Source of the DNA: Candidatus Peregrinibacteria bacterium
GTDB lineage: Bacteria > Patescibacteriota > Gracilibacteria > UM-FILTER-43-11
Assembly (NCBI GenBank): GCA_016934215.1
Contig: JAFGTE010000013.1
Span: forward strand, 1 to 64,000
Length of the DNA: 64,000 nucleotides
Direction: 5' to 3'
In this document: piece by piece, positions 49,145-59,485 of the stretch
How the letters are laid out: each line of letters opens with the position of its first letter
How positions within the stretch are numbered: position 1 is the stretch's first letter
Made by a program: the position numbers and the translations under genes
The notes under the pieces: model-generated
The model's input: the letters and a program-made list of their open reading frames with translations, nothing else
The model's database searches: none
Told to the model about the DNA's origin: nothing

Positions 49145-50497
49145 ATGAAACCGCAATTCTTTGCTGCCATCCACCAGATCTGCGATGAAAAGAATATCCC
49201 CTATGAGCGCGTCATCGACACGATCAAGGCCGCTTTAGCGACCGCCTACCGAAAAGATTTCGGAAATAAAGAACAGGAGGTGGAAATCGTACTCCAGGAT
49301 GATAGCGATATCGCCACGGTACTTCTTGTCAAGGAAGTAGTGGAAGAAGTGGAAAATCCGAACATTGAAATCAGTCTGGCTGAAGCACATAAAATGAAAA
49401 AAGACGTGGAAGTCGGTGATATTATCAAAATCGACGTCACCCCGCTCGAATACGGCCGTATTGCCGCTCAGAGCGCTAAGCAGGTGATTCTGCAGCGTTT
49501 GCAGGAAGCCGAACGGGACGCGCTTTATGAAATGTTCAAGAACCGTGAAAATGAAATCATGACCGCCCAGGTCATGCGCGTGGAGAACGGCGTCGTGCAT
49601 ATCCAGATCGAAAAGCACAACGTGATGCTCGGCCCCCGCGACCAGATTTCAAACGAAAAATATTACAACGGAAAACGCATTAAGGTATACCTCGACAGAG
49701 TCGTGCATACCAGTAAAGGGCCTCAGCTTTCCATCAGCCGCACTCACCCCAACCTGGTCGTGCGTCTGCTCGAAATGGAGATTCCGGAAATTGCGGAAGG
49801 TGAAGTGGAAATTAAATCAATCGCCCGTGATCCCGGCACCCGCAGTAAAGTCGCTGTGTGGTCCGAAGACGAAAAGATTGATCCCGTCGGCGCCTGTATC
49901 GGCCAGAAAGGGGTCCGTATTCAGGCAGTGATGAACGAACTCAATGGCGAACGGGTGGATATTATTGAATGGACCAAAGATCCGAAAGAATTTATTGCCA
50001 CCGCCCTTCAGCCAGCGAAGATTGCCGAGGTTATTATTGTGAATGCCGGCGAAGATCCTAAGGTGCCCAAGCGCGCCGCGGTTTTTGTGGAGGAATCGGA
50101 ACGGCCTATGGCGATTGGCAAGCAGGGGCAGAACGTGCGCCTGGCGTCGGATTTAACGGGCTATGAACTAGACCTTTACAATCTGGAACAGCTCCCTGCC
50201 TTTAAGGAAAAGCTCAAAGAACTGATGAAGTCCGACCGTCCCACCACGGCGGGCAGGCGTATTGATGATAAGGAACTGGAGGCCGCTGCCACCGAAAAGG
50301 AACTGGAGGCCGCTGAAAAGAGTCTGACAGAAGAAGGCGGTGAATGGGGCAAGCTGACCAAAGCCATTACCAATAAACTCGAAGCCGCCGGCTATGCCAG
50401 CCTCGAGGATCTGAAAGGCATGGATTTAAAAGCTCTGGAAGGTATTGAGGGAATCGGTAAGGTGAGTGCCAAAAAGATTCTGGAAGAACTGAAATAA
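49145..50497 (+). CDS. nusA: transcription termination/antitermination factor
   Basis: S1 and KH signatures (DPVGACIGQKGVRIQAVMNELNGERVDIIEW), C-terminal HhH. Confidence 0.96.
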   Translation: MKPQFFAAIHQICDEKNIPYERVIDTIKAALATAYRKDFGNKEQEVEIVLQDDSDIATVLLVKEVVEEVENPNIEISLAEAHKMKKDVEVGDIIKIDVTPLEYGRIAAQSAKQVILQRLQEAERDALYEMFKNRENEIMTAQVMRVENGVVHIQIEKHNVMLGPRDQISNEKYYNGKRIKVYLDRVVHTSKGPQLSISRTHPNLVVRLLEMEIPEIAEGEVEIKSIARDPGTRSKVAVWSEDEKIDPVGACIGQKGVRIQAVMNELNGERVDIIEWTKDPKEFIATALQPAKIAEVIIVNAGEDPKVPKRAAVFVEESERPMAIGKQGQNVRLASDLTGYELDLYNLEQLPAFKEKLKELMKSDRPTTAGRRIDDKELEAAATEKELEAAEKSLTEEGGEWGKLTKAITNKLEAAGYASLEDLKGMDLKALEGIEGIGKVSAKKILEELK

Positions 50498-50510
50498 TAT
50501 TTAAATACTA

Positions 50511-50538
50511 AAAAACCCCGCCCGTGGCGGGGTTTTTT
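50511..50538. terminator. bidirectional terminator
   Basis: aaaaaaccccgcccgtggcggggtttttt between convergent genes. Confidence 0.9.
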
Positions 50539-50562
50539 AAATGTTAAATAATCAACTAAGTA

Positions 50563-51183
50563 TTAGTTGTAAACAACATAAATGGTATCATCAGCACCTA
50601 AAGCGTCAGCATCCTCAATTGCCTGTGCAGTTGTAGTAGTCAACTCTGTGCCAATGTCTGTTGTATCATCCACACCATCCAAGCCATCAGCTAAAATATT
50701 TGCTTTTTGATATGTTTCAACATCAGTGATTAATGCATAGCCATTGTTATCAATGCCTCGGCTACTTAGAGGAATATAGACGTAAGAACCAACACAAATA
50801 TTTGTATCGGTTGAATCATAACGCGTTTGCTGAGATTCAGATGGTGAAGGGACAACGCCGCCCTTCAGGTAGCTTGCGATGTTACCAATAATATCTACAC
50901 CATCCTCACCTGTACAATTAGCACATGGAGATGTCGTATAATCTCTTAAACAATAAACCGTCGCATTTGTTCCGGGATATTGACCGTGGTCATCGAAATA
51001 AGTTTCGAGGGCCTGGCCGATGGCGTTCAGGTCCGCGATACGTCCTGTGTCACGAGCTCGAGCCTGTGCACCTGTAAGACGTGGGAGAATTGTACCCATC
51101 AAAATACCGAGGATGACGATGACGATCATCAGCTCGATCAGGGTAAAACCTCTATGAAAAGCGCTTTTCGTAGTCTTTTTCAT
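50563..51183 (-). CDS. type IV pilin/pseudopilin
   Basis: G|FTLIELMIVIVILGILMGTILPRL. Confidence 0.92.
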   Translation of the reverse strand: MKKTTKSAFHRGFTLIELMIVIVILGILMGTILPRLTGAQARARDTGRIADLNAIGQALETYFDDHGQYPGTNATVYCLRDYTTSPCANCTGEDGVDIIGNIASYLKGGVVPSPSESQQTRYDSTDTNICVGSYVYIPLSSRGIDNNGYALITDVETYQKANILADGLDGVDDTTDIGTELTTTTAQAIEDADALGADDTIYVVYN

Positions 51184-51264
51184 TTTTGTTTTATTAAAGA
51201 AATAAATAAGTTATTTAAATGTTAGCATAAAAAATTTGTTCAATGCAAGTCTTTTTTTTGCATT

Positions 51265-52461
51265 TTATACGGCAAGGTCGGAGGCGGATAAAATCGGTGT
51301 CATCACGGCCATGACCAGGAAGGCGACCGCGCCACCCAAAACGACCATAATAATCGGCTCCATCAGGGAGGAAAGACTTTTAACCATGGTGTCCACTTCG
51401 TCCTCGTAAAAGTCGGCCAGTTTCTTGGTGATCTGGTCGATCTGGGCCGTCTGTTCGGCGACACCGATCATGCCCACCACCATATTCGGAAAGTAGTAAA
51501 GGTCGTCTTTCATGTTTTCAGCCATGCCGATACCGTGTTTTACATCGTCGGCAATTTTATTGATACGTTCTTTATATAGTTGGTTTCCCACGCTGGCGGC
51601 CGTGATGCGCAGTGCTTTGATAATAGGAATACCGCTGGAAACCATGGTGGCCAGGCCACCGCAGAAGTGCGCAAGAGAAGCTTTTTTGGAAAGCTTTCCG
51701 AAAAGCGGCAGGACAAAGACGATGCGGGTCCATATCCGATCGCCCCATTTAGTCGCTTTCCACCGAAGGAAAATTATTACAAAAACAACCAGGGTTCCGA
51801 TTCCCCACAATACATTGGGCAGTCCCCAGGTCTTATTGACCAGCCAGTCTGACATACTTACTAAAGCCTGTGTCATGGCCGGAAGTTCCCCTCCAAGCCC
51901 TTCGAACATTTCTTTAATCTTCGGCATCACGAGCACCATAATCGAAACAAAAGCGGCGATCATAATAACCACGATCACAATCGGATAAATCATGGCACCT
52001 TTGAGTTTGGACCTGAAAGCGGCTTGTTTTTCAGACTGCGTCGCGATTTCAATCAGGGTTTGGTTTAAGCGTCCGGAAGCTTCACCGGCTTCCACCATAC
52101 CGATCTGGGCTTCTGAAAAATATTTGGGAAATTCCGCAAGCGCCTGAGAAAAACTGCTTCCTGATTCAATTCTTTCCACAATTTCTTTAATGATCAGTTT
52201 CATATGACCGTTGTCTGTCTGATCGATCAGAATATGCAGCGCTTTCACAATGGAGATCCCCGCATTGATCATGGTCGCCAGAAGTCTGAAAAAAGCGACC
52301 TTATCCGCTGTTTTGACTTTCTGATATTTCGCCAGAAATTGGTTCAGGGAGTCCATAAGACCACCCCCTCTGGCCCCGGCTTTCATGGGACTTTCCTGAG
52401 GCACTTCAGGCCCTCTTGGGCGTAATTCTTCAGCGCCGATATGTAATGAAGTTTCTGTCAT
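51265..52461 (-). CDS. pilC: type II secretion/type IV pilus inner-membrane platform protein
   Basis: GspF-type repeats; MVEAGEASGRLNQTL. Confidence 0.9.
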   Translation of the reverse strand: MTETSLHIGAEELRPRGPEVPQESPMKAGARGGGLMDSLNQFLAKYQKVKTADKVAFFRLLATMINAGISIVKALHILIDQTDNGHMKLIIKEIVERIESGSSFSQALAEFPKYFSEAQIGMVEAGEASGRLNQTLIEIATQSEKQAAFRSKLKGAMIYPIVIVVIMIAAFVSIMVLVMPKIKEMFEGLGGELPAMTQALVSMSDWLVNKTWGLPNVLWGIGTLVVFVIIFLRWKATKWGDRIWTRIVFVLPLFGKLSKKASLAHFCGGLATMVSSGIPIIKALRITAASVGNQLYKERINKIADDVKHGIGMAENMKDDLYYFPNMVVGMIGVAEQTAQIDQITKKLADFYEDEVDTMVKSLSSLMEPIIMVVLGGAVAFLVMAVMTPILSASDLAV

Positions 52462-52475
52462 TCTATTGATTATTG

Positions 52476-53870
52476 TTATCCGGATATTCGGAAGATTTCT
52501 TCCAAGGTGGTCAATCCCTGAAGCGCTTTAATAAAGCCATCCTGTTTCAGGGTGATCATCCCCTGTTTTCTTGCCGCATCCTCCAGTTCGGCATCAGGAG
52601 CATTCTTGATTACAAGCTGTCCTACTTCGCGTTCCAAAGCCAGAATCTCAAAAACCGCGACACGGCCTTTATAGCCGAGATTGTTGCATTTCTGGCACCC
52701 CTTTCCTTTATACATTTTCATGCCCTTTAAAAGAGCGGGATCCAGGTCTTTTTCTTTGACGGCTTTGAGTTCTTCCTGAATTTCTTTTGCCACTTCCGGT
52801 TCCACCGTTATTTCTTCCTTACATTCCGTGCAAATACGGCGTACTAGACGCTGAGACACAATCCCGCGAATAGAGGAAGTGATCAGAAAGGGTTTAACGC
52901 CCATATCCGTGATACGGGTCAGCGTTGATACTGCCGAATTCGTGTGGATCGTAGATAGTACCAGGTGACCGGTCAAGGCGGCGCGGATAGCAATTTCGAT
53001 GGTTTCCTGATCGCGGATTTCCCCCACCATGATGATGTCCGGATCCTGACGCAGGGCGGTACGAAGCCCCCTGCTAAAGTCATACTGAATCTCCGGACGA
53101 ACCTGAGACTGGTTGAGACCGTCCATTTGGTATTCCACCGGATCTTCAAAAGTCATGATGTTTACGCCGATTTCATTCAGCCGGTTGAGAACTGAATATA
53201 AGGTATTCGTTTTACCTGAACCCGTCGGTCCGGTCACCAGAATGATTCCGTTCGGCAGTTTACAAAAGCCTTCCATCAGTTCCAGTGAGCTTCCCCGCAG
53301 ACCCAAATCAGGAAGATCAGGAATAGTTTTAGTCTTGTCCTGTAAACGTTTACAGATCTTTTCACCGTTTACTGTGGGCAGGGTGCTTACACGCAGATCA
53401 ATGTTGCGGCCGTCTTCGGTGGTCACTTGGGTGCGGCCGTCCTGAGGAACGCGCTGTTCATCGATCTTCAGGCTCGACATGATCTTCACGCGGGATACCA
53501 CGGCCGGATGGATATTATTCGGGTATTCAACAATAAGCCGGAGTACTCCGTCGATCCTGAGGCGGATACGAACGGTCTTTTCTTCGGGCTCAATATGAAT
53601 ATCCGAAGCGCCCATTACGAGAGCTAAGGTGATCGTATACATCACGATCTGAGGAATATTGCCTGCCAGAATGGCATTTTGCAGTTGTTTGGTCAGTGTC
53701 GCGGCCTGCCCTTCGCTATTTACTTTGCCATTTGGTTTTTTTCCGGCCTCTTCCTTTTTAACCTCTTCTTTAACGGAAGGTACGGCTTTGGCCGGTGCCA
53801 CTGCAGGCGCCGCTGCTGCCGCTTTAGCCCCCACTTCTTCCAATGGTGTAAGCGTTACCTGGTTTGCCAA
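52476..53870 (-). CDS. pilB: type IV pilus assembly ATPase
   Basis: VTGPTGSGKTNTLYSVL; EDPVEYQMDGLNQSQV; zinc CxxC pairs. Confidence 0.95.
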   Translation of the reverse strand: MANQVTLTPLEEVGAKAAAAAPAVAPAKAVPSVKEEVKKEEAGKKPNGKVNSEGQAATLTKQLQNAILAGNIPQIVMYTITLALVMGASDIHIEPEEKTVRIRLRIDGVLRLIVEYPNNIHPAVVSRVKIMSSLKIDEQRVPQDGRTQVTTEDGRNIDLRVSTLPTVNGEKICKRLQDKTKTIPDLPDLGLRGSSLELMEGFCKLPNGIILVTGPTGSGKTNTLYSVLNRLNEIGVNIMTFEDPVEYQMDGLNQSQVRPEIQYDFSRGLRTALRQDPDIIMVGEIRDQETIEIAIRAALTGHLVLSTIHTNSAVSTLTRITDMGVKPFLITSSIRGIVSQRLVRRICTECKEEITVEPEVAKEIQEELKAVKEKDLDPALLKGMKMYKGKGCQKCNNLGYKGRVAVFEILALEREVGQLVIKNAPDAELEDAARKQGMITLKQDGFIKALQGLTTLEEIFRISG

Positions 53871-53880
53871 AGGTTATTTG

Positions 53881-54669
53881 TTAGTTACGGGTTTTTTGGG
53901 GAATTCTGGAATACACATTGAGCTTCACACTGAAATCCACACCTAAATTCTCACCGGTTTTTTCGTCTACCCCGCGATAATTGATACTGATATTGGATAT
54001 GTTCATCAGGCGGATTTTTTTACTGACCACTGTCTTATCTTCTCCTTCACCCGTATACACATAACCTGAGCGATCAACCAAACTCAAAAACCGGTCAAAT
54101 CCCGCCAGGCTCGAATAAATGGAAGTGGAAACGGGAATGACTAAGTAACCGTCTTTCTCCTGAGGTTGTGACAGACTGATGGAAGTGAATTCGAAAGGCG
54201 GGTAAGCCGCTGCCACCTCCGTAGCAAAGGATTCAAACAGCTGAATCATTCCCAATTTATCGATTTCTGCAGGAAATATATCGTCAAGCGCTTTAAGGAC
54301 TTCGGCGTGTTCTTCATCGTAAGCTGATTTGTGAAGATCTCTTGTTTTTTCCAGATCGGGAATGATTACGTCTTCATATTCCTGAATTTCTTCCTGCAAC
54401 TGGGCAATCTGGGCCGGCGCCTTAAGGTAGGCCACCGTATTACTGTAAAAGAAGAAAACGGAATAAAGCAGAAGAACCATGAGTGAACCGCCAAGTTTGG
54501 CATAGGCCATCTTCTTATTTTTTTCTTCGAGATATTTGGCCTTTTTGGCTTTTACCATTTGTCCGGCAACCAGTGTTTTGCCGAATATACTTTCCTTTTT
54601 TTTCTGGGCATCTGATTCAGGCTGATCTGCCTTATCTTTTCTGCCAATAATACTTTTGAATGAAATCAT
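53881..54669 (-). CDS. PilO-like pilus assembly protein
   Basis: Position after pilB, one TM plus coiled-coil. Confidence 0.5.
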   Translation of the reverse strand: MISFKSIIGRKDKADQPESDAQKKKESIFGKTLVAGQMVKAKKAKYLEEKNKKMAYAKLGGSLMVLLLYSVFFFYSNTVAYLKAPAQIAQLQEEIQEYEDVIIPDLEKTRDLHKSAYDEEHAEVLKALDDIFPAEIDKLGMIQLFESFATEVAAAYPPFEFTSISLSQPQEKDGYLVIPVSTSIYSSLAGFDRFLSLVDRSGYVYTGEGEDKTVVSKKIRLMNISNISINYRGVDEKTGENLGVDFSVKLNVYSRIPQKTRN

Positions 54670-54690
54670 GGGGTTGGGTGTAAACTTTAA

Positions 54691-56235
54691 TTATTCATTT
54701 AATGTGAAAGAGAGCTGGAAACTGGAATGATAACGTCCTGTATCAGCATCCAGACTTTTACTGAAAGAGGTGAATTCTTTGAATCCTGTGAAGTAAGGCT
54801 TTGTGGTGTCTTCCGGATTGTTTTTATCTTTGGGGAAGTATTTGAAAGCTTCCTCCAGTTCCACCAGTTTCGTCAGATTTCTGCCCAGCGGATCGCTGAG
54901 GGTGCCGCTCACCCGGATCGCACCTTTCTCGGCATCAAATGAGTAATTGTTATATTCGATGTATTTGAAAAAATCGTTCAGTTCATAAACGGAATTGGTC
55001 ACCTGTTTGATTTTATCAAAAATATCAGGCCAGTTAATGCGTTCGCTGATGAGCTTATTGACCGTTTCAACCGTTTTGTCTTCGTAGCCTTCTTTAAATA
55101 ATTCAATATCTTTATTGAGCTGAATTTCCTCTTCCTGAAGATCTTCTATTTTAAGTGAGGCATTATGAAGTCTTCCGCCTGTATTTTCTGAAATACCCGC
55201 TAAACCCAGCACCGTATTGTCTTTATCAATCCATTCAACATACAAAAAAGCTGCGCTGAGCGCGATGAAGATGATCGTGAAGTTCATGAATATTCTGGAG
55301 AAAGTCAGAAGCCCTGCCATTTCCTGTTTTTTAGCAGGCTGCTTTTCCTCTTCTTTTCTGACAATAATTTTTTTCTCTTCTTCTTTTTTTACTTCTTTCT
55401 TATCAGTTTTGGCCACGATGGTATCGATGATTGATTTTTTATCGATTTCTTCTTCTTTCTTGCCAAACATCTTGGTAAAAAGATTGCCTTTGCCTTCTTC
55501 CGGCGCCTTTTTAATTTCAGTTTTTGGGGTGACGGGAGCAATCGGAACGGAAGCAGCAACGGCAGGGGCCGGCGCTTTCGGAATGACTGGGGCGGCAACG
55601 GCAGGGGCCGGCGCTTTCGGAGCTTCGGGAATTTTAAAACTGGGGGCCGGCTGTGGCATTTTTGGCATCCCGAGAGGTTTGATCGGAGCTGCCGGGGCAG
55701 GTTTCATAGGCGTTGGTTTGACTTCAGCCTTAGCTGGTTCCTCTTTCTTTTCTTCTTCCTTCAGTCCGATTCTGAATATTCCTTCTTTCTTTTCTTCTTT
55801 TTTGGGTTCCGCTACCGGTGGTTTTGTTTCAGCTGCTTTTTCGCTCACCTTACCTGTCAGTTTTTCCTGTAATTTTGCCGCTTTTGCTTCCCATTTGGCG
55901 GTGTCTTTGTTCTCAGGATCAAACTCTTTAAATTCTTTTGTCAGAGCTACAAGCTTTTCAACGTCATTCTCTTTGTAGAGTTTCTTGAGCATATCGACAT
56001 ACTCTTCTGCTTTTTTTTCTTTTGCCTTTCTTGCTTCTTTGTCTTTTGCTTTTTCGATTTTCTGCATCAGCTTGTGAGCCAAACGATTTTCTGCATCATG
56101 TCTGATGATCCTGTCATACAGGGTTTTGACGGCTTCAAAGTTTTCACCTTTGTAAGCCATTTTCATTTCCTGCTCCAGTGCTTTAATGTCCTCCGGAGCT
56201 TGGTATTGTTTATTTTTGTCTTCCTGCGGGTCCAT
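54691..56235 (-). CDS. PilN-like protein with long Lys/Glu and Pro/Ala N-terminal region
   Basis: TM helix and PilN-like C-terminal portion in pilus cluster. Confidence 0.45.
   Translation of the reverse strand: MDPQEDKNKQYQAPEDIKALEQEMKMAYKGENFEAVKTLYDRIIRHDAENRLAHKLMQKIEKAKDKEARKAKEKKAEEYVDMLKKLYKENDVEKLVALTKEFKEFDPENKDTAKWEAKAAKLQEKLTGKVSEKAAETKPPVAEPKKEEKKEGIFRIGLKEEEKKEEPAKAEVKPTPMKPAPAAPIKPLGMPKMPQPAPSFKIPEAPKAPAPAVAAPVIPKAPAPAVAASVPIAPVTPKTEIKKAPEEGKGNLFTKMFGKKEEEIDKKSIIDTIVAKTDKKEVKKEEEKKIIVRKEEEKQPAKKQEMAGLLTFSRIFMNFTIIFIALSAAFLYVEWIDKDNTVLGLAGISENTGGRLHNASLKIEDLQEEEIQLNKDIELFKEGYEDKTVETVNKLISERINWPDIFDKIKQVTNSVYELNDFFKYIEYNNYSFDAEKGAIRVSGTLSDPLGRNLTKLVELEEAFKYFPKDKNNPEDTTKPYFTGFKEFTSFSKSLDADTGRYHSSFQLSFTLNE
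55556..55621. repeat. 27-bp direct repeat
   Basis: gcaacggcaggggccggcgctttcgga at 55556-55582 and 55595-55621. Confidence 0.95.
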
Positions 56236-56392
56236 AGTTTGGTTGGTTTATTTTGTTCTTTTTTTGTTTGGCTTTGCCCGTTCGATATTTCTATCTAGGG
56301 GTATATCTTTTAATTTTATCATTTTTTCATGCATTTTTCAAGTCTTTTATGCTAGAATAGGCGGGATTATTACTAACCAGGAGCACCCCTCA

Positions 56393-57464
56393 ATGAACCT
56401 TTCTGAACTTGCCAAAAAAATCAGTCAGGACCTCCACTATCTTTGAAGGCACTGGTATCAAGGAGAAAAAAGCTGCCGCTGAACAGAAATCCCAGCAGAA
56501 AGGACTTTGGAATGACCAAAAAAGTGCTGAAAAAGTGCTCAAAGAGCTGAAATACTGGACGGACCTTGAAGCACTTTGGCAAGGGCTTTCGGCAAAGGTC
56601 AAAGATCTTCAGGAACTGGATGAAATGGTCGAAGAGGGCAGCCCTGAGGCCGGTGAACTGGAATCGGAACTGGAAAAGCTTGAAAAAGCTTACCAGAAAG
56701 CGCATGTGGAGCTTCTTTTGAGTGGTCCTTATGACCAAAATGACGCCATTTTAGTCTTATCCGCCGGTACCGGCGGCGTGGACGCCCAGGACTGGACGGA
56801 AATGCTGCTGCGGATGTATCTGCGGTTTGCTGAAAAAAAAGGCTGGAAAACGGAAGTGACCGATAAAACGGTCGCCGCGGAAGCCGGCATTAAGAGTGCC
56901 ACCATCCACGTCAAAGGAATGATGGCTTACGGGCTTTTAAAAGGCGAGCATGGGGTGCACCGACTTGTCCGGTTATCCCCTTTCAATGCCAAGAATCTGC
57001 GTCAGACTTCTTTTGCCCTGGTGGAAGTCCTTCCGGTCATCGCTGAAGATGCAGGAGTTAAGATCAATGAAAAAGACCTTAGAATCGATACCTACCGGGC
57101 CAGCGGAGCGGGTGGCCAGCACGTGAATACCACCGATTCCGCCGTCCGGATCACTCACCTGCCCACGGGACTGGTAGTCACCTGTCAATCGGAGCGCAGT
57201 CAGGCCCAGAACAAGGCTCAGGCCATGAGTGTTTTAAAGGGGCGGCTGGCCCAAAAACTGATGGAGGAAAAAAAGGAACGAATTGACGAGCTTAAGGGGG
57301 GCTACAAAGAGGCCGCCTGGGGCAACCAGATCCGTTCTTACGTGTTTCAGCCCTACACCATGGTCAAAGACCACCGCACGAACGCGGAGACCAGTCAGGT
57401 CGACGTGGTGATGGATGGAGAACTTGATCAATTCATTGAAGCCTATTTACTAAAAAGAACTTAA
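56393..57464 (+). CDS. prfB: peptide chain release factor 2, +1 programmed frameshift at CUU-UGA
   Basis: MNLSELAKKISQDLHYL (56393-56446, TGA) joined +1 to EGTGIKEKKAAAEQ...; LSPFNAKNLRQTSF (SPF motif), GAGGQHVN (GGQ). Confidence 0.93.
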
Positions 57465-57483
57465 CCGTTATTCTTTTTTTACG

Positions 57484-57969
57484 ATGTTACTTCCTATTGA
57501 AACCGGCACAGACAATCCGATCCTCCGGAAAAAATCCACCCCCGTGGAAAAAATCACCAAGAAGACCTTAAAGCTCGTGAAAGATATGCACGAAACGATG
57601 ATTGAGGCCAACGGCGTGGGTATTGCCGCGCCCCAAGTGGGGGTAAATGAACGGATTTTTCTGATGACCCTCGACAATAAAAAAGTCCTGCCGATGATCA
57701 ACCCTGAGATTCTGGAAGTGTCGGAAAAAACGGAATGGGGGGAAGAGGGGTGCTTAAGTCTGCCCAACCAGTGGGGCAGTGTGGAACGAAGCAGGGCCGT
57801 GATGGTCCGCTTTAAAGATTTAAAGGGGCAGACACTGACCATGAAATTCGAAGGTTTCGAAGCCCGTGAGATCCAGCATGAACTGGATCACCTGAACGGT
57901 ATCCTGTTTACGGATTATCTGGAAGACCATCAGATCGCTTTTGAGGTACGCGAAGGGGAAATGGTGTGA
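57484..57969 (+). CDS. def: peptide deformylase
   Basis: GVGIAAPQVGV; EGCLSLP; IQHELDHLNG. Confidence 0.96.
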   Translation: MLLPIETGTDNPILRKKSTPVEKITKKTLKLVKDMHETMIEANGVGIAAPQVGVNERIFLMTLDNKKVLPMINPEILEVSEKTEWGEEGCLSLPNQWGSVERSRAVMVRFKDLKGQTLTMKFEGFEAREIQHELDHLNGILFTDYLEDHQIAFEVREGEMV

Positions 57970-57977
57970 TGCTCTTT

Positions 57978-58733
57978 TTAATAGAAATGATTTTCAAATC
58001 GCAATTGCCAGCGGGGATCGTGCGGATTGTTTTTTTGTAAAATCCTGTACAACCTGATTCCGTTTAAAATGGCTGCCTCATCTTCTTTGGCATAGAGCTG
58101 AATGATTTTTTTATAACCCAGCCTGGCGACTTTTTCATAAAGTGCCAATAAGATTCCTCCGCAAGTCGGAATTTTACTGATATTTGCTTTAATTTCATTA
58201 TCGATTCCTGCATTGGCCAATAAAGTCAGCCATGAACTCGGTTTTTTACTTCTGTCTTTTTTTAAACGGGTACTGACTATATTCCGCATTTCTCTTTCTG
58301 TAAAAATCCGTATTTCATTATTTTTCAGCCCCTGTTTCTGAATATAATGATTGATCAGGCGGGGTATTACCTGTTGATTCAGGATATGATCTTTTGATTC
58401 TTTTCCCGCTTTATTTAATATAATCAACGCGTCTTTATAGTCCTTCCAGTTGATCACACTTTTGATTTCCTCAAACTGAGGAAAGGAGCAGAGGGGTTTT
58501 GCAGTCCCGCATTTAATCCGTTTTCCGTAGTGCTTTTCCACTAATTCCTTTCCGCCCATCTGGTAATAAACCACCTTTCTTTTAAAATCGATGTCATTTA
58601 TTAATAAAGCCAGGTCCCCTTCCAGTCTTCTTGCCTCGGTAATCGTTTTAACCTGAACCGGCCGGATTTTTTCTCCGATACAAAAGTGTCCGGTAAAGAT
58701 AATCGTGGCTTGTGATTGCATCTTATTTCCCAA
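57978..58733 (-). CDS. hypothetical protein coupled to ABC cassette
   Basis: Overlaps downstream end of the ATPase gene by 11 nt, same strand. Confidence 0.55.
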   Translation of the reverse strand: MGNKMQSQATIIFTGHFCIGEKIRPVQVKTITEARRLEGDLALLINDIDFKRKVVYYQMGGKELVEKHYGKRIKCGTAKPLCSFPQFEEIKSVINWKDYKDALIILNKAGKESKDHILNQQVIPRLINHYIQKQGLKNNEIRIFTEREMRNIVSTRLKKDRSKKPSSWLTLLANAGIDNEIKANISKIPTCGGILLALYEKVARLGYKKIIQLYAKEDEAAILNGIRLYRILQKNNPHDPRWQLRFENHFY

Positions 58734-59475
58734 AATAGACCTCCTGAAGGCGCTGGTCGTTTTTGATGTCTTCGGGTTTTCCTTCCATGTAAATCTGTCC
58801 TTCGACCATCACGACGACCCGGTCGATGATGTCAAAAAGGAATTTGAGATCATGTTCCACGATGACGATGGAATGGCCGTCTTTTTTGGAAAGTCCCTGA
58901 ATGGTTTTGCCAAGCTGCTGGCGAAGCAGGGGGGCCACTCCGGCCGTCGGCTCATCGATCAACAGAATAGGCCGGCTGGAAAGCCTGAGACGCGACAGTT
59001 CCAAAAGTCTGAGCTGCCCTCCGGAGAGAATTCCCGCCTGAGATTTTTTGTATCTTAAAAGTCCAACTTCTGTCAGTGCTTCGTCAATGATCCGGTCCAT
59101 CTTTTTTTGATGCTTTTTGGAAAAATTCCAGTACCAGGGAAAATCCCCTTCTCTTTCAATCGCGATCATCAGATTTTCTTCCAGCGTCATTTGTTTAAAC
59201 ACGCCCACCTCCTGAAAACTGCGGCCGATGTATTTTCCGGCCCGCTGGTAGCTTTCCATTGAGGTCACGTCTTTTCCCGCCACAAATACTCTGCCGTGAG
59301 CTGGCTTTAAAAAGCCTGAAACTGCGTTGAGCAAGGTCGTTTTTCCGCAGCCATTGGGCCCGATGATACCGACGATCTCACCGGCTTTCATCGAGAAAGA
59401 CAGATTATTCAGAATGACACTTTCGCCAAACTGAACGCGCAGGTTTTCAGTGGAGAGAATGGAGTTATTTTGCAT
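58723..59475 (-). CDS. branched-chain amino acid-type ABC transporter ATPase
   Basis: GIIGPNGCGKTTLLNAVSGF; LSGGQLRLLELSRL; LIDEPTAGV. Confidence 0.92.
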   Translation of the reverse strand: MQNNSILSTENLRVQFGESVILNNLSFSMKAGEIVGIIGPNGCGKTTLLNAVSGFLKPAHGRVFVAGKDVTSMESYQRAGKYIGRSFQEVGVFKQMTLEENLMIAIEREGDFPWYWNFSKKHQKKMDRIIDEALTEVGLLRYKKSQAGILSGGQLRLLELSRLRLSSRPILLIDEPTAGVAPLLRQQLGKTIQGLSKKDGHSIVIVEHDLKFLFDIIDRVVVMVEGQIYMEGKPEDIKNDQRLQEVYFGK

Positions 59476-59485
59476 GAAAAAAGGG

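Noticed and set aside
55217-55978. 253-aa plus ORF opposite the PilN-like gene
   Set aside because: Ser/Phe/Gly-rich antisense frame caused by the Lys/Glu and Pro/Ala codons of the minus gene.
56186-56446. 86-aa ORF ending at the prfB TGA
   Set aside because: Upstream part is non-coding; only MNLSELAKKISQDLHYL is used, as the zero-frame start of prfB.
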